The notes beneath the pieces are model-generated. The model did not search any database. It was not told the DNA's origin and saw nothing but the letters and a program-made list of their open reading frames with translations. From NCBI GenBank assembly GCA_021848765.1, contig JAJZTU010000044.1, positions 1-16,473 on the forward strand: a stretch of 16,473 bases of DNA, written 5' to 3'. Below, piece after piece: positions 6,865 through 13,083 of the stretch. Position 1 is the stretch's first letter. Each line of letters opens with the position of its first letter. The translations under genes and the position numbers were made by a program. Source of the DNA: Bacillota bacterium (GTDB lineage: Bacteria > Bacillota > GCA-003054495 > Carboxydocellales > JAJZTU01).

Positions 6865-6913
6865 CTAGGGTACAAAATGTCGTTGTCTCCCTAAAGGGGT
6901 GTAAATGCTTTAA

Positions 6914-7264
6914 ATGATACAAAAGATTGATTTGATTCGAGAAGTATTTGAACAATGCACCCAAATTGAATACGCCGAGGAAGTACTACTTGACCTGTTA
7001 AGCCTTGACGGAAGTGTATTAAGAGAAGCTTGTAATCGCTTAAAAAAAATCAATAATACCCCTTACTGTGGCGAAGAATTACAAGATAAATATGGAATAG
7101 ACTTGTCAGGTTGCAGAAAGGAATATTTTGACGGTACAAGAATGCGTATTGTTTGGGAACCTTACAAAGAGCCTACTCAGCACGGATCTATCGCTAAAAT
7201 TTGGTCAGTAGGACCACGTAAGAGCGAAGACGCATATCGCCGTGCTTTCAAAAGGCGTGGTTAA
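6914..7264 (+). CDS. RelE/ParE-superfamily-like toxin
   Basis: The 116-residue basic protein follows the antitoxin in the order expected for a type II module. Its C-terminal half reads F-D-G-T-R-M-R-I-V-W-E and then I-W-S-V-G-P-R-K-S-E-D-A-Y-R-R-A-F-K-R-R, the RelE-like central beta strand and closing basic segment with Arg/Lys residues used for RNA cleavage. The N-terminal half (helices and GEELQDKYGIDLSGCRKEYF) is longer than in RelE itself. AAAGGGG at 6892-6898 is rather far from the ATG, so translation may be weak or coupled. A ribosome-dependent mRNase activity is likely from the family; a ParE-like gyrase poison is the alternative. Confidence 0.7.
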   Translation: MIQKIDLIREVFEQCTQIEYAEEVLLDLLSLDGSVLREACNRLKKINNTPYCGEELQDKYGIDLSGCRKEYFDGTRMRIVWEPYKEPTQHGSIAKIWSVGPRKSEDAYRRAFKRRG

Positions 7265-7267
7265 GGC

Positions 7268-7292
7268 GGCAGGGATAAAACCCTGCCTTTTT
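7268..7292 (+). terminator. Rho-independent terminator of the toxin-antitoxin operon
   Basis: GGCAGGG (7268-7274) pairs perfectly with CCCTGCC (7281-7287) across an ATAAAA loop and is followed directly by TTTTT. It begins four bases after the toxin stop codon. Confidence 0.92.
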
Positions 7293-7381
7293 GTTCGTGA
7301 TTTGACTCTTAAAATAAATCGGGTAAATCGCAAAATTCGACAAATTAACATTTGCCAGGAGGGAATTTCCATAATTATGGC

Positions 7382-7417
7382 GAAATAAGTCTTATTAGAT
7401 GTACGGGAAATAAGTCT
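7382..7417. repeat. Direct repeat GAAATAAGTCT, 25-bp period
   Basis: GAAATAAGTCT occurs at 7382-7392 and 7407-7417, with further similarity on both sides (a T/C then ATT or AATT then GA). Spaced short direct repeats of this kind are found at ends of some insertion sequences, including IS21-type ends, so this may be another element relic between the toxin gene and the IS110 element. The rest of 7293-7510 holds no recognisable gene. Confidence 0.45.
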
Positions 7418-7560
7418 CAATTGGATCCTCAAAAGTACCTCTGAGCGAAGTGGTATAGTATATTGGGAAGAGGGTAGCGTGAAAAATAAGTACAGATGAA
7501 GTAAAAAAGAGCGCACTAAACTAAGGCCTTCAAAGGCCATCAAAAAAATGAAGCTTTAGT

Positions 7561-8817
7561 TTAAGCCACAGAAATGTCAGTAGCTTTTATTAGGCCAAGG
7601 GAAATCAGAAGCTTTGCCGCTTGTTTAACAGCTTTCTCTTTTTGCTTTTCAACCATTTCTTGTGGCATATCAATTTTAAACAGGTCACTAGGATTGAACT
7701 CTTCACCAGTAACAAACATGTGGTATATGGCGGTGAGTATCATCCTTGCGATAGCGATTATGGCTCTTTTTTTGCCTCTTCTTTTACAAATGCGTTCATA
7801 CTTGGCTCTGTAGTAAGGAGAGATTTTCGATTTCACGGCTGCATGGGCAACTTGTACCAATGCAGGTTTGAGGTAGACACCAGCACGTGTTATTCGAACA
7901 GATTTCTTCTTACCCGCAGATTCATTATTGCCAGGCGTTAGGCCCGCCCAGCAGCATAAACGCTTGGAATTGGCAAACTGAGACATATCAGTGCCAATCT
8001 CGGAGATGATGGTGATAGCAGAAGCCCTGTCAACTCCGGGAATGGTACAAAGAAGAGTAATGGCACTCTCATAAGGAGCTACCATCTTATCAAGTTTTTC
8101 ATCCAGCTTTGCAATAGACAGTTGGACGAATTCAAGATGTGAGCGGACCATTACTATACGTTCCTTTTGTTCCTTGGTCATCTGATATCCTTCAATGGAT
8201 TCAACCACGGTATCTGCTTTCTTCTTCAAAGACTTTTGCAGAAGTGATGCACAGTATTCTGGGTTAAAAGAGTCAGATGAAATCAAGTAGTCCGTGATGG
8301 AAGAGGCAGATTTGCCAAACATGTCGGAGACGACAGCATCAAGGGCTACATTACAAACAGTGAAGGCATTTTGAAAACGATTTTTTTCACTGCTTTTACA
8401 GGAAACCAGTTTGGAACGATAGCGGGTGTATTCACGAAGAATACGAATGGGTTTGTTGGGGATATAACTTCCCGGAACTAAACCTAAACGGAAAAGGTCT
8501 CCAATCCATTTTGAATCTTTTGTATCATCCTTGTTTCCCTTTACGGCCTTCACCCATTTGGGATTAGCGACAGTGATACGGATGGTGTCTTCCAAAAGAT
8601 TATAGATAGGAACCCAATATTTCCCGGTAGATTCCATGCACACATCAAAGCAGTTGTTATCAATCAGCCACTGTTTGAATTGGAGAATGGAATTGTTAAA
8701 GGTGGAAAATCTCTTTTTGGAATAGTGGGGAGTAATTCCCTGTGAAGTAATGATTGTGGCGACGAGAAAAGTCTTATGCACATCGACACCACAGCAGATC
8801 GGGTAAACAACTTTCAT
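7561..8817 (-). CDS. IS110-family transposase/recombinase (DEDD)
   Basis: This 418-residue protein has the two IS110 domains. The N-terminal RuvC-like DEDD domain has D12 in GVDVHK, E62 in CMESTG, and D98 and D101 in NKDDTKDSKW. The C-terminal transposase_20 domain has LLCTIPGVDRASAITIISEIG, RLCCWAGLTPGNNESAGKKK with the candidate serine nucleophile S300, and a basic RRGKKRAIIAIARMI helix. These recombinases move a circular element using a bridge RNA from the element's own non-coding end. ATG 8817 is chosen because AAAGGAGG (plus-strand 8825-8832) sits 7 nt before it; a GTG at 8868 would add 17 unlikely residues. The ribosome site can pair with an upstream CCTCCT. All catalytic residues are present and there is no stop or shift, so the element could be active. 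Confidence 0.95.
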   Translation of the reverse strand: MKVVYPICCGVDVHKTFLVATIITSQGITPHYSKKRFSTFNNSILQFKQWLIDNNCFDVCMESTGKYWVPIYNLLEDTIRITVANPKWVKAVKGNKDDTKDSKWIGDLFRLGLVPGSYIPNKPIRILREYTRYRSKLVSCKSSEKNRFQNAFTVCNVALDAVVSDMFGKSASSITDYLISSDSFNPEYCASLLQKSLKKKADTVVESIEGYQMTKEQKERIVMVRSHLEFVQLSIAKLDEKLDKMVAPYESAITLLCTIPGVDRASAITIISEIGTDMSQFANSKRLCCWAGLTPGNNESAGKKKSVRITRAGVYLKPALVQVAHAAVKSKISPYYRAKYERICKRRGKKRAIIAIARMILTAIYHMFVTGEEFNPSDLFKIDMPQEMVEKQKEKAVKQAAKLLISLGLIKATDISVA

Positions 8818-8824
8818 GGCGTAA

Positions 8825-8846
8825 CCTCCTTTCATAGTTGAGGAGG
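8825..8846 (-). promoter_or_regulatory. Hairpin hiding the ribosome site of the IS110 transposase
   Basis: On the transposase mRNA, CCTCCT (plus 8841-8846) can pair perfectly with AGGAGG (plus 8825-8830), the core of the transposase ribosome site, across a 10-nt loop. This should limit translation, a familiar way for insertion sequences to keep transposase low. Confidence 0.6.
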
Positions 8847-8905
8847 AAGACATTGACTGAATCATCACACATTTAACGATTAGCTAAAACAATGATTAGC
8901 GTGCG

Positions 8906-9024
8906 GTCTTATCGAACCACTTATTTGTGCTTGAAAGACGATTCCTACACTGGTTAATATACTGATTTAAGCTGAGAAGAGCAGTCTACGACTCACCTCA
9001 CCGTGCTTTGTAGTGTATCTTCTC
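8906..9024 (-). ncRNA. Candidate IS110 bridge RNA region
   Basis: Upstream of the transposase, two imperfect hairpins with large internal loops follow each other on the minus strand. The first pairs GAGAAGA with TCTTCTC (plus 9018-9024 and 8974-8980) around 37 nt. The second pairs GTCTT with AAGAC (plus 8935-8939 and 8906-8910) around 24 nt, with an inner CAC/GTG helix. In IS110-group elements the bridge RNA lies in this position and carries a target-binding loop and a donor-binding loop, so the layout fits. Loop guide sequences cannot be assigned without the element ends. A direct repeat GATTAGC (8878-8884, 8894-8900) lies between this region and the transposase. Confidence 0.4.
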
Positions 9025-9037
9025 CTCATAAATAATG

Positions 9038-9066
9038 TTAACAAAGTGATGAAGGCTGCATACATT
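9038..9066 (+). promoter_or_regulatory. Probable sigma-A promoter for cheX
   Basis: TTAACA (9038-9043) and TACATT (9061-9066) match the consensus at 5 of 6 and 4 of 6 positions with a 17-bp spacer. A small hairpin, TCGCC (9084-9088) with GGCGA (9098-9102), an inner GC/GC pair and a GATA loop, stands between the start site and the ribosome site TGGAGG (9105-9110). Confidence 0.5.
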
Positions 9067-9115
9067 TTTCATTACTATTTGTGTCGCCAGCGATAGCGGC
9101 GAAATGGAGGTTAAT

Positions 9116-9592
9116 ATGATGAAAGCGGAGTACATTAATCCTTTTATTTTGTCAGCCAGGGAAGTGCTTGGGATAGAGATCAACTCTCCGGTATCTTTAG
9201 GTCAAATGTCCTTGGAAGACAGTAAGCTTATGGCCAAGGAGGTTAAAGTTCACCTGGGGATCACCGGGGGCTTAGAGGGAGTGGTTTTTTACGGGATGTC
9301 TATCGACACAGCCTGTGAACTTACTTCCATTATGCTGGGAGAGAAGATTGAGGAAATGGACGCAACTGTGCAAAGCGCTATTGCCGAGTTGGGCAATGTC
9401 ATCTCGGGAACGGCCAGTGGTTTATTGGAGAAAGCCGGGTTTATTACCGACATTACTACGCCCACTGTGGTGATTGGGAGTGGGGCCGTTATCAAGACTA
9501 TGAGCCTCAAGCCGCTTTTGATTACTTTAACTACTGATGTGGGGGAAATTGTGCTAATGGTGGCCCTGCGGCAGCCCGGTAATAAAGATTAA
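9116..9592 (+). CDS. cheX: CheX-like CheY-phosphate phosphatase
   Basis: The 158-residue protein matches the CheC/CheX/FliY phosphatase family. The active-site pattern S-x3-E-x2-N-x21-P is exact: S87, E91, N94 and P116, within SAIAELGNVISGTASGLLEK. A single such helix is typical of CheX; CheC has two. The reaction is dephosphorylation of phospho-CheY in the cytoplasm, resetting chemotaxis signalling. ATG 9116 (or 9119) follows TGGAGG at 9105-9110; an ATG at 9104 overlaps that site. No other chemotaxis gene is in the window, so it is an orphan here; stand-alone CheX-like proteins in Clostridia may act on other receiver domains. The next gene starts 28 bases downstream, probably in the same transcript. 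Confidence 0.85.
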   Translation: MMKAEYINPFILSAREVLGIEINSPVSLGQMSLEDSKLMAKEVKVHLGITGGLEGVVFYGMSIDTACELTSIMLGEKIEEMDATVQSAIAELGNVISGTASGLLEKAGFITDITTPTVVIGSGAVIKTMSLKPLLITLTTDVGEIVLMVALRQPGNKD

Positions 9593-9620
9593 TTTTATTA
9601 ACAACTATTTGGAGGCTGGC

Positions 9621-10799
9621 ATGGATATCCGGCTTAAGGAGCGGATAATTAAATACCTGGATGTACACCGGGAAGAAATTATTTCCATCAGTGATAAAAT
9701 CCACAGCAACCCGGAACCGGGTTTTCGGGAATACTTTGCAGTGGAGACGCTTACTGAAGCTCTGACCAGGGGTGGGTTTGCCGTGCAGCGGGGTATAGCC
9801 GGCCTGGAGACTGCCTTTCGGGCGGAATTCGAGGGTAGGGCAGCCGGCCCCAAGGTGGCCTTTATCGCCGAATATGATGCCCTGCCGGAGCTGGGGCATG
9901 GGTGTGGGCATAATCTGATTGGAGCCGCCAGTGTGGGGGCTGCTTTGGCTTTAAGCCAGGTGCTGGATAAGCTGGGGGGAACTATGGTGGTCCTGGGCAG
10001 TCCGGCTGAAGAGACCGGGGGAGGAAAAGTAACCCTGGTGGAACAGGGGGTCTTCCAGGACATTGCAGTGGCCATGATGGTCCATCCTGCTGACCGCTTC
10101 ACGGTGGATGTGAGTTCTTTGGCCATGGATGCTTTAGAGTTTACCTTTTACGGAAAATCAGCCCATGCGGCAGCCTCGCCTCATGACGGACGTAATGCCC
10201 TGGAAGGGGTAATTCAGTTGTTTAACTCCCTCAATGCTTTGAGGCCCTACCTTAAAGACGGAGTGAGGATAAACGGGATTATTTCCGAAGGAGGGCAGGC
10301 TCCGAACATCATCCCGGCCCGGGCTGTGGCCAGATTTTATGTAAGGGCCAAGAAGCGTACCATTCTCGAGGATGTGCTGGAACGGGTGCTGGCTTGTGCC
10401 CGGGGAGCGGCGGAAGCTACGGGGACCCGGGTAGAGTGGTATAATTATGAGCCTTCTTATGACAATATGGTGACTAACCGGGAGTTGGCCCGGGTTTTTC
10501 AGGATAGCCTGTTTTCCCTGGGAGTTTCCCAGGTTGCTGAGGGTAAGGCTGGCATGGGTTCCCTGGATATGGGTAATGTGAGCAGGGTGGTTCCGGCGAT
10601 TCATCCTTATGTAGCAATTGGCCCCTTAGGGCTTGCAGCTCATACTCCTGAATTTGCTCAGGCTGCAGCTGACCGGACCGGGCACCAGGGGTTAATGATT
10701 GGGGCTAAGGCTTTGGCGTTGACAGCTTTGGAAGTTTTGCAGAAACCTCATGTACTCCGGAAGATCAGGGAAGAGTTTGCGCAGAAAATAAAATCATAA
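9621..10799 (+). CDS. M20-family amidohydrolase/peptidase (AbgB/ACY1L2-like)
   Basis: A 392-residue zinc hydrolase of the M20 family. Metal and catalytic residues are visible: C95 and H97 in GHGCGHN, the E130-E131 pair in PAEETGGG, H155 in MMVHPAD, and H182 in the dimerisation-domain loop SAHAAASPHDGRNALEG. Near the end, SLDMGNVSRVVPAIHP matches the D-(V/M)-G-(D/N)-V-S-x-V-V-P motif of AbgB-like amidohydrolases, which cleave amide bonds of N-acyl amino acids, p-aminobenzoyl-glutamate or similar dipeptides. ATG 9621 follows TTTGGAGG (9608-9615) at 5 nt; the in-frame TTG at 9609 overlaps it. The arginine genes begin 1.1 kb downstream in a separate unit, so a role on acetylated arginine intermediates is possible but not shown. 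Substrate unknown. Confidence 0.88.
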   Translation: MDIRLKERIIKYLDVHREEIISISDKIHSNPEPGFREYFAVETLTEALTRGGFAVQRGIAGLETAFRAEFEGRAAGPKVAFIAEYDALPELGHGCGHNLIGAASVGAALALSQVLDKLGGTMVVLGSPAEETGGGKVTLVEQGVFQDIAVAMMVHPADRFTVDVSSLAMDALEFTFYGKSAHAAASPHDGRNALEGVIQLFNSLNALRPYLKDGVRINGIISEGGQAPNIIPARAVARFYVRAKKRTILEDVLERVLACARGAAEATGTRVEWYNYEPSYDNMVTNRELARVFQDSLFSLGVSQVAEGKAGMGSLDMGNVSRVVPAIHPYVAIGPLGLAAHTPEFAQAAADRTGHQGLMIGAKALALTALEVLQKPHVLRKIREEFAQKIKS

Positions 10800-10822
10800 A
10801 CCAACGGCATTTATTTATACAG

Positions 10823-10854
10823 GAAGCCCACAGGCAATTAGCGCTGTGGGCTTC
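10823..10854. terminator. Strong hairpin terminating the cheX-amidohydrolase unit
   Basis: GAAGCCCACAG (10823-10833) and CTGTGGGCTTC (10844-10854) form a perfect 11-bp stem with a 10-nt loop, 24 bases after the stop codon. The following sequence (TGCTTG) is not a strong T-run. The hairpin is symmetrical, so it might also end transcripts coming from the hairpin array on the minus strand. Confidence 0.65.
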
Positions 10855-10882
10855 TGCTTGAACAATTAAATTGTAAAGAGCC

Positions 10883-11293
10883 CGTAATGACCTACGCTAC
10901 AGCTATTACGAATCCCTACATAGCCCACGGCAATCTTTCGACTACCATAGACCATTACGGAACCCGCAATAACCTTTGCTCGACCATCACAGATACCTTA
11001 GAAGCCCTATGCAATCTCTCGACTGCATAGAACCTCCAGCGGTTCTCCTTTCAAATAACCTCAAAAGATTATTTGGAGAAAAAAAGCGCCTGCGGAACCT
11101 GTGATGATCTTAGCTCGATTGCCAGACATCCCTTTTGACCCTGTGACAATCGTTCGGACTGCCACAAAGCCTTACAGGACACCAGACAGTCTGCCCGCCG
11201 GCTGATACCGAGCCGGTAAGACCCGGTACCAACCTTTGGCCGACCATTACAGAGCCTGTGAAGACCCTGCAACAGTCTTGGCTCGGCCATTAC
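10883..11293 (-). repeat. Array of about ten degenerate hairpins with about 42-nt period (candidate minus-strand RNA)
   Basis: Hairpin units begin at plus positions 10883, 10927, 10966, 11007, about 11044, 11099, 11142, 11183, 11226 and 11269, spaced mostly 39-44 nt. Read on the minus strand, a typical unit is a 7-10 bp stem, a short loop with the core CGAGCAAAG (variants CGAGAG, CGAAAG, CGAGCTAAG, CGAGCCAAG), then GGGTTC or GGGCTC. Stem sequences differ but stay paired: TATGCA/TGCATA, TGTGGCA/TGTCACA, CGTAAT/ATTACG. In seven of the units I count about 20 G-U pairs on the minus strand that would be A-C mismatches on the plus strand. The unit at 11044-11080 is different: an AAATAA/TTATTT stem beside a run of seven A. 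Spacing is not a multiple of three and frames are broken, so it is not coding. I recognise no known RNA family. Confidence 0.6.
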
Positions 11294-11392
11294 GAACCCT
11301 TTACGCTACTTATTATCTCCGGGAACAAAGTTAATATGCGTGACAAAGGATGGAAGAGATTCAAATATATAGTGAAATCATCAAAGTTTGTC

Positions 11393-11421
11393 AGTATAGC
11401 ATTGCTCAGCCCGGCACACAA
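11393..11421 (-). promoter_or_regulatory. Possible minus-strand promoter for the hairpin array
   Basis: On the minus strand TTGTGT (plus 11416-11421) and TATACT (plus 11393-11398) are separated by 17 bp. The -10 matches 5 of 6, the -35 only 3 of 6. Transcription from here would start near 11386 and enter the hairpin array at 11293. Confidence 0.35.
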
Positions 11422-11444
11422 TGAAATAGGTACCTTAGTTACAC

Positions 11445-11468
11445 TTAGGAATTTATAAAAATTCCTAA
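11445..11468. promoter_or_regulatory. Perfect 10-bp inverted repeat upstream of the thiamine-binding gene
   Basis: TTAGGAATTT (11445-11454) and AAATTCCTAA (11459-11468) pair perfectly around an ATAA loop, 14 bases before the ribosome site of the next gene. There is no adjacent T-run on the plus strand, so it is not a normal terminator; it may be an operator or a leader hairpin. Confidence 0.5.
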
Positions 11469-11496
11469 TAGCAATCTGTTCCGGGAGGTGAAAAAA

Positions 11497-11799
11497 ATGG
11501 CTTTAGCCGAAGTATCCATTATTCCCATAGGTACTGACGACGCCAGTTTCAGCGATTATGTGGCAGCTTGCTGCAAAACGCTGGATGAGGCAGGGGATGT
11601 CAGGTATCAAGTGACTCCGACTGCTACCGTAATCGAAGGGGATTTTGAAAAAGTAATGCAGGCGGTTAAGAAAATGCATCAGGCACCCTTTGATAAGGGG
11701 TGTGCGAGGGTGGTTACTTCAATTACCATTGATGAGCGCCGGGATAAGCCGGCCACCATGGAAACCACGGTAGAGGCGGTTATGGAAGAACTGCATTAG
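11497..11799 (+). CDS. MTH1187-type thiamine-binding protein (DUF77, YqgV-like)
   Basis: The 100-residue ferredoxin-like protein begins MALAEVSIIPIGTDDASFSDYV and contains YQVTPTATVIEGDFEKVMQAVKKMHQ, the hallmark of the MTH1187/YkoF-related thiamine-binding family. Members form tetramers in the cytoplasm and bind thiamine or related pyrimidines; physiological role is poorly defined. ATG 11497 is preceded by GGGAGG (11483-11488) at 8 nt; the GTG at 11488 overlaps that site. No thiamine synthesis or transport gene is in the window. The last 24 bases (GCGGTTATGGAAGAACTGCA to the stop) are duplicated imperfectly just after the stop codon. Confidence 0.85.
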   Translation: MALAEVSIIPIGTDDASFSDYVAACCKTLDEAGDVRYQVTPTATVIEGDFEKVMQAVKKMHQAPFDKGCARVVTSITIDERRDKPATMETTVEAVMEELH

Positions 11800-11829
11800 G
11801 CAGTTATGGAAGAATTACATCAAGGTTAA
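11776..11829 (+). repeat. Tandem duplication across the stop codon of the thiamine-binding gene
   Basis: The gene end at 11776-11799 encodes AVMEELH-stop. Immediately after, 11800-11829 encodes AVMEELHQG-stop in the same frame, differing mainly at third codon positions. The second copy has the look of a more complete C-terminus, so readthrough or a past stop-creating duplication would explain the pair. Confidence 0.7.
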
Positions 11830-11834
11830 GCAGT

Positions 11835-11866
11835 GGGGCAGTCTGTGGCTGCCCCCTAAATTTTTT
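11835..11866 (+). terminator. Rho-independent terminator of the thiamine-binding gene
   Basis: GGGGCAG (11835-11841) pairs perfectly with CTGCCCC (11849-11855) across a 7-nt loop, followed by CTAAA and then TTTTTT (11861-11866). It separates this gene from the arginine operon. Confidence 0.88.
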
Positions 11867-11884
11867 GCACAGCTTGAAAAAACT

Positions 11885-11923
11885 ATTGAATGTTTATGCA
11901 TTTGGATTGTATAATTATAAAAA
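11885..11923 (+). promoter_or_regulatory. arg operon promoter overlapped by two ARG boxes
   Basis: The promoter is TTGAAT (11886-11891), an 18-bp spacer, and a perfect TATAAT (11910-11915), giving a short leader of about 20 nt. The first 18-bp box (11885-11902) has TGAAT-GTTT-ATGCA against the ArgR/AhrC consensus TGAAT-wwww-ATTCA, 9 of 10 arm positions. A second, weaker box (11906-11923) has TGTAT-AATT-ATAAA, 7 of 10. They are 3 bp apart, the usual spacing of paired ARG boxes, and cover the -35 and -10, so arginine-bound ArgR would block polymerase. The argR gene is not in the window. Confidence 0.6.
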
Positions 11924-11941
11924 CGGCTAGGAGGTCTCAGG

Positions 11942-12982
11942 ATGATAAAGGCAAGCATTATCGGAGCTACCGGCTATACCGGGGCCGAACTGGTGCGGAT
12001 TCTCTCCCGCCATCCCCAGGTGGAACTGGTAGCCTTAACATCTCAAAGCTATGTAGGCCAGGAACTGGGCCGGGTCTTTCCCCACCTGAAACCGGCTACA
12101 ACCTTGGTTTGCAGTGAACAGGACGTCCTTAAGGTTGCCAGGGAATCTGATGTTATCTTTACAGCACTGCCTCATGGGCTGTCGGTACCCATTGTGCAGG
12201 AGGCCATAGAAAACGGGGCCAAGGTCATTGACTTGGGAGCGGATTTTCGCCTGGATGACCAGGCTGAATATGAACACTGGTATAAAGTCGAGCATCATGC
12301 CTCCGGGCTTTTAGCGGAGGCGGTCTACGGATTGCCGGAAATTAACCGGGAAAAGATAGCTCGCGCCAGAGTAGTAGGCAATCCTGGCTGCTACCCAACC
12401 AGCGCTATCCTCGGTTTGGCGCCACTGCTGAAAAAAGGCCTGCTGCAGGCCAACAGTGTGATTATTGATTCGAAATCCGGGGTTTCCGGGGCCGGACGGG
12501 GACTTAGCCTGGGGGTGCACTATTCCGAGTGCAATGACAGCATCAAGGCCTATAATGTAGGTGGGCATCGCCACATCCCGGAGATTGAACAGGAGCTTTC
12601 CAAGCTGGCCGGGGAGAAGGTGGCCATCTCTTTTACCCCCCACCTGACTCCCATGACCAGAGGGATTTTAAGCACCATTTACGGAAACCTGACCAAGGAC
12701 GTTTCGTATCAGGAGGTCCACCAACTGTATAGTGAGTTCTACGGGGAGGAGCCCTTTGTGCAGGTTCTGCCCCTGGGAGAACTGCCCCAGACCAAGTGGT
12801 GCTACGGGTCTAACCATTGCTTTATCGGCCTGGTGGTAGACCCCAGGGTTAACCGGGTGATAGTGGTAGCAGCTATTGACAACCTGGTGAAAGGGGCTTC
12901 CGGCCAGGCGGTCCAGAATATGAATCTTTTGTTTGGGTTGCCGGAAACCAGCGGCCTGGAGTTTGCGGGGATTTACCCATAA
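11942..12982 (+). CDS. argC: N-acetyl-gamma-glutamyl-phosphate reductase
   Basis: ArgC reduces N-acetylglutamyl phosphate with NADPH to the semialdehyde, the third step from glutamate to ornithine. The 346-residue protein starts with the NADP-binding motif GATGYTGAELVRIL (residues 8-21). It has the catalytic cysteine C150 in VVGNPGCYPTSAIL, the SGVSGAGR loop (179-186), the histidine motif GGHRHIPEIEQ (208-218), and the C-terminal domain end GASGQAVQNMN. Length is standard. ATG 11942 follows AGGAGG (11929-11934) at 7 nt. It is the first gene of the arginine operon behind the ARG-box promoter; argJ follows after 101 bases containing a small GAAAAT/ATTTTC hairpin (12994-13008). Confidence 0.97.
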   Translation: MIKASIIGATGYTGAELVRILSRHPQVELVALTSQSYVGQELGRVFPHLKPATTLVCSEQDVLKVARESDVIFTALPHGLSVPIVQEAIENGAKVIDLGADFRLDDQAEYEHWYKVEHHASGLLAEAVYGLPEINREKIARARVVGNPGCYPTSAILGLAPLLKKGLLQANSVIIDSKSGVSGAGRGLSLGVHYSECNDSIKAYNVGGHRHIPEIEQELSKLAGEKVAISFTPHLTPMTRGILSTIYGNLTKDVSYQEVHQLYSEFYGEEPFVQVLPLGELPQTKWCYGSNHCFIGLVVDPRVNRVIVVAAIDNLVKGASGQAVQNMNLLFGLPETSGLEFAGIYP

Positions 12983-13083
12983 GCCGAAGTGGCGAAAATG
13001 TAATTTTCAGCCAGAATGACGAGATATACCCGTTAAGGCGTAATGGTTAACCAATCCTGCATGTTACGAAGGAGTGAACCAAA

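Larger units (their letters stand above)
7517..9030 (-). mobile_element. IS110-family insertion sequence (boundaries approximate)
   Basis: A full-length DEDD transposase on the minus strand is flanked by structured non-coding DNA on both sides. The upstream side (8833-9030) carries two hairpins with large internal loops. The downstream side has TAAACTAA (7517-7524) inverted against TTAGTTTA (7556-7563), enclosing a GGCCT-TCAA-AGGCC hairpin (7525-7538). IS110 elements usually lack terminal inverted repeats and make no target duplication, so the exact ends cannot be read from one copy. The right limit is probably below 9038, where the cheX promoter begins. The element is AT-rich relative to cheX. 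Confidence 0.6.

Noticed and set aside
7205..7543. Minus-strand open frame of 112 codons over the toxin end and terminator
   Set aside because: Overlaps the toxin gene and its terminator, with no family resemblance.
11069..11290. Minus-strand open frame of 73 codons inside the hairpin array
   Set aside because: Its length follows from repeat composition; unit spacing is not a multiple of three, the frame does not span the array and there is no ribosome site.
10883..11293. CRISPR array
   Set aside because: Units are degenerate, each is itself a hairpin with covarying stem, and there are no identical repeats with unique spacers or cas genes.
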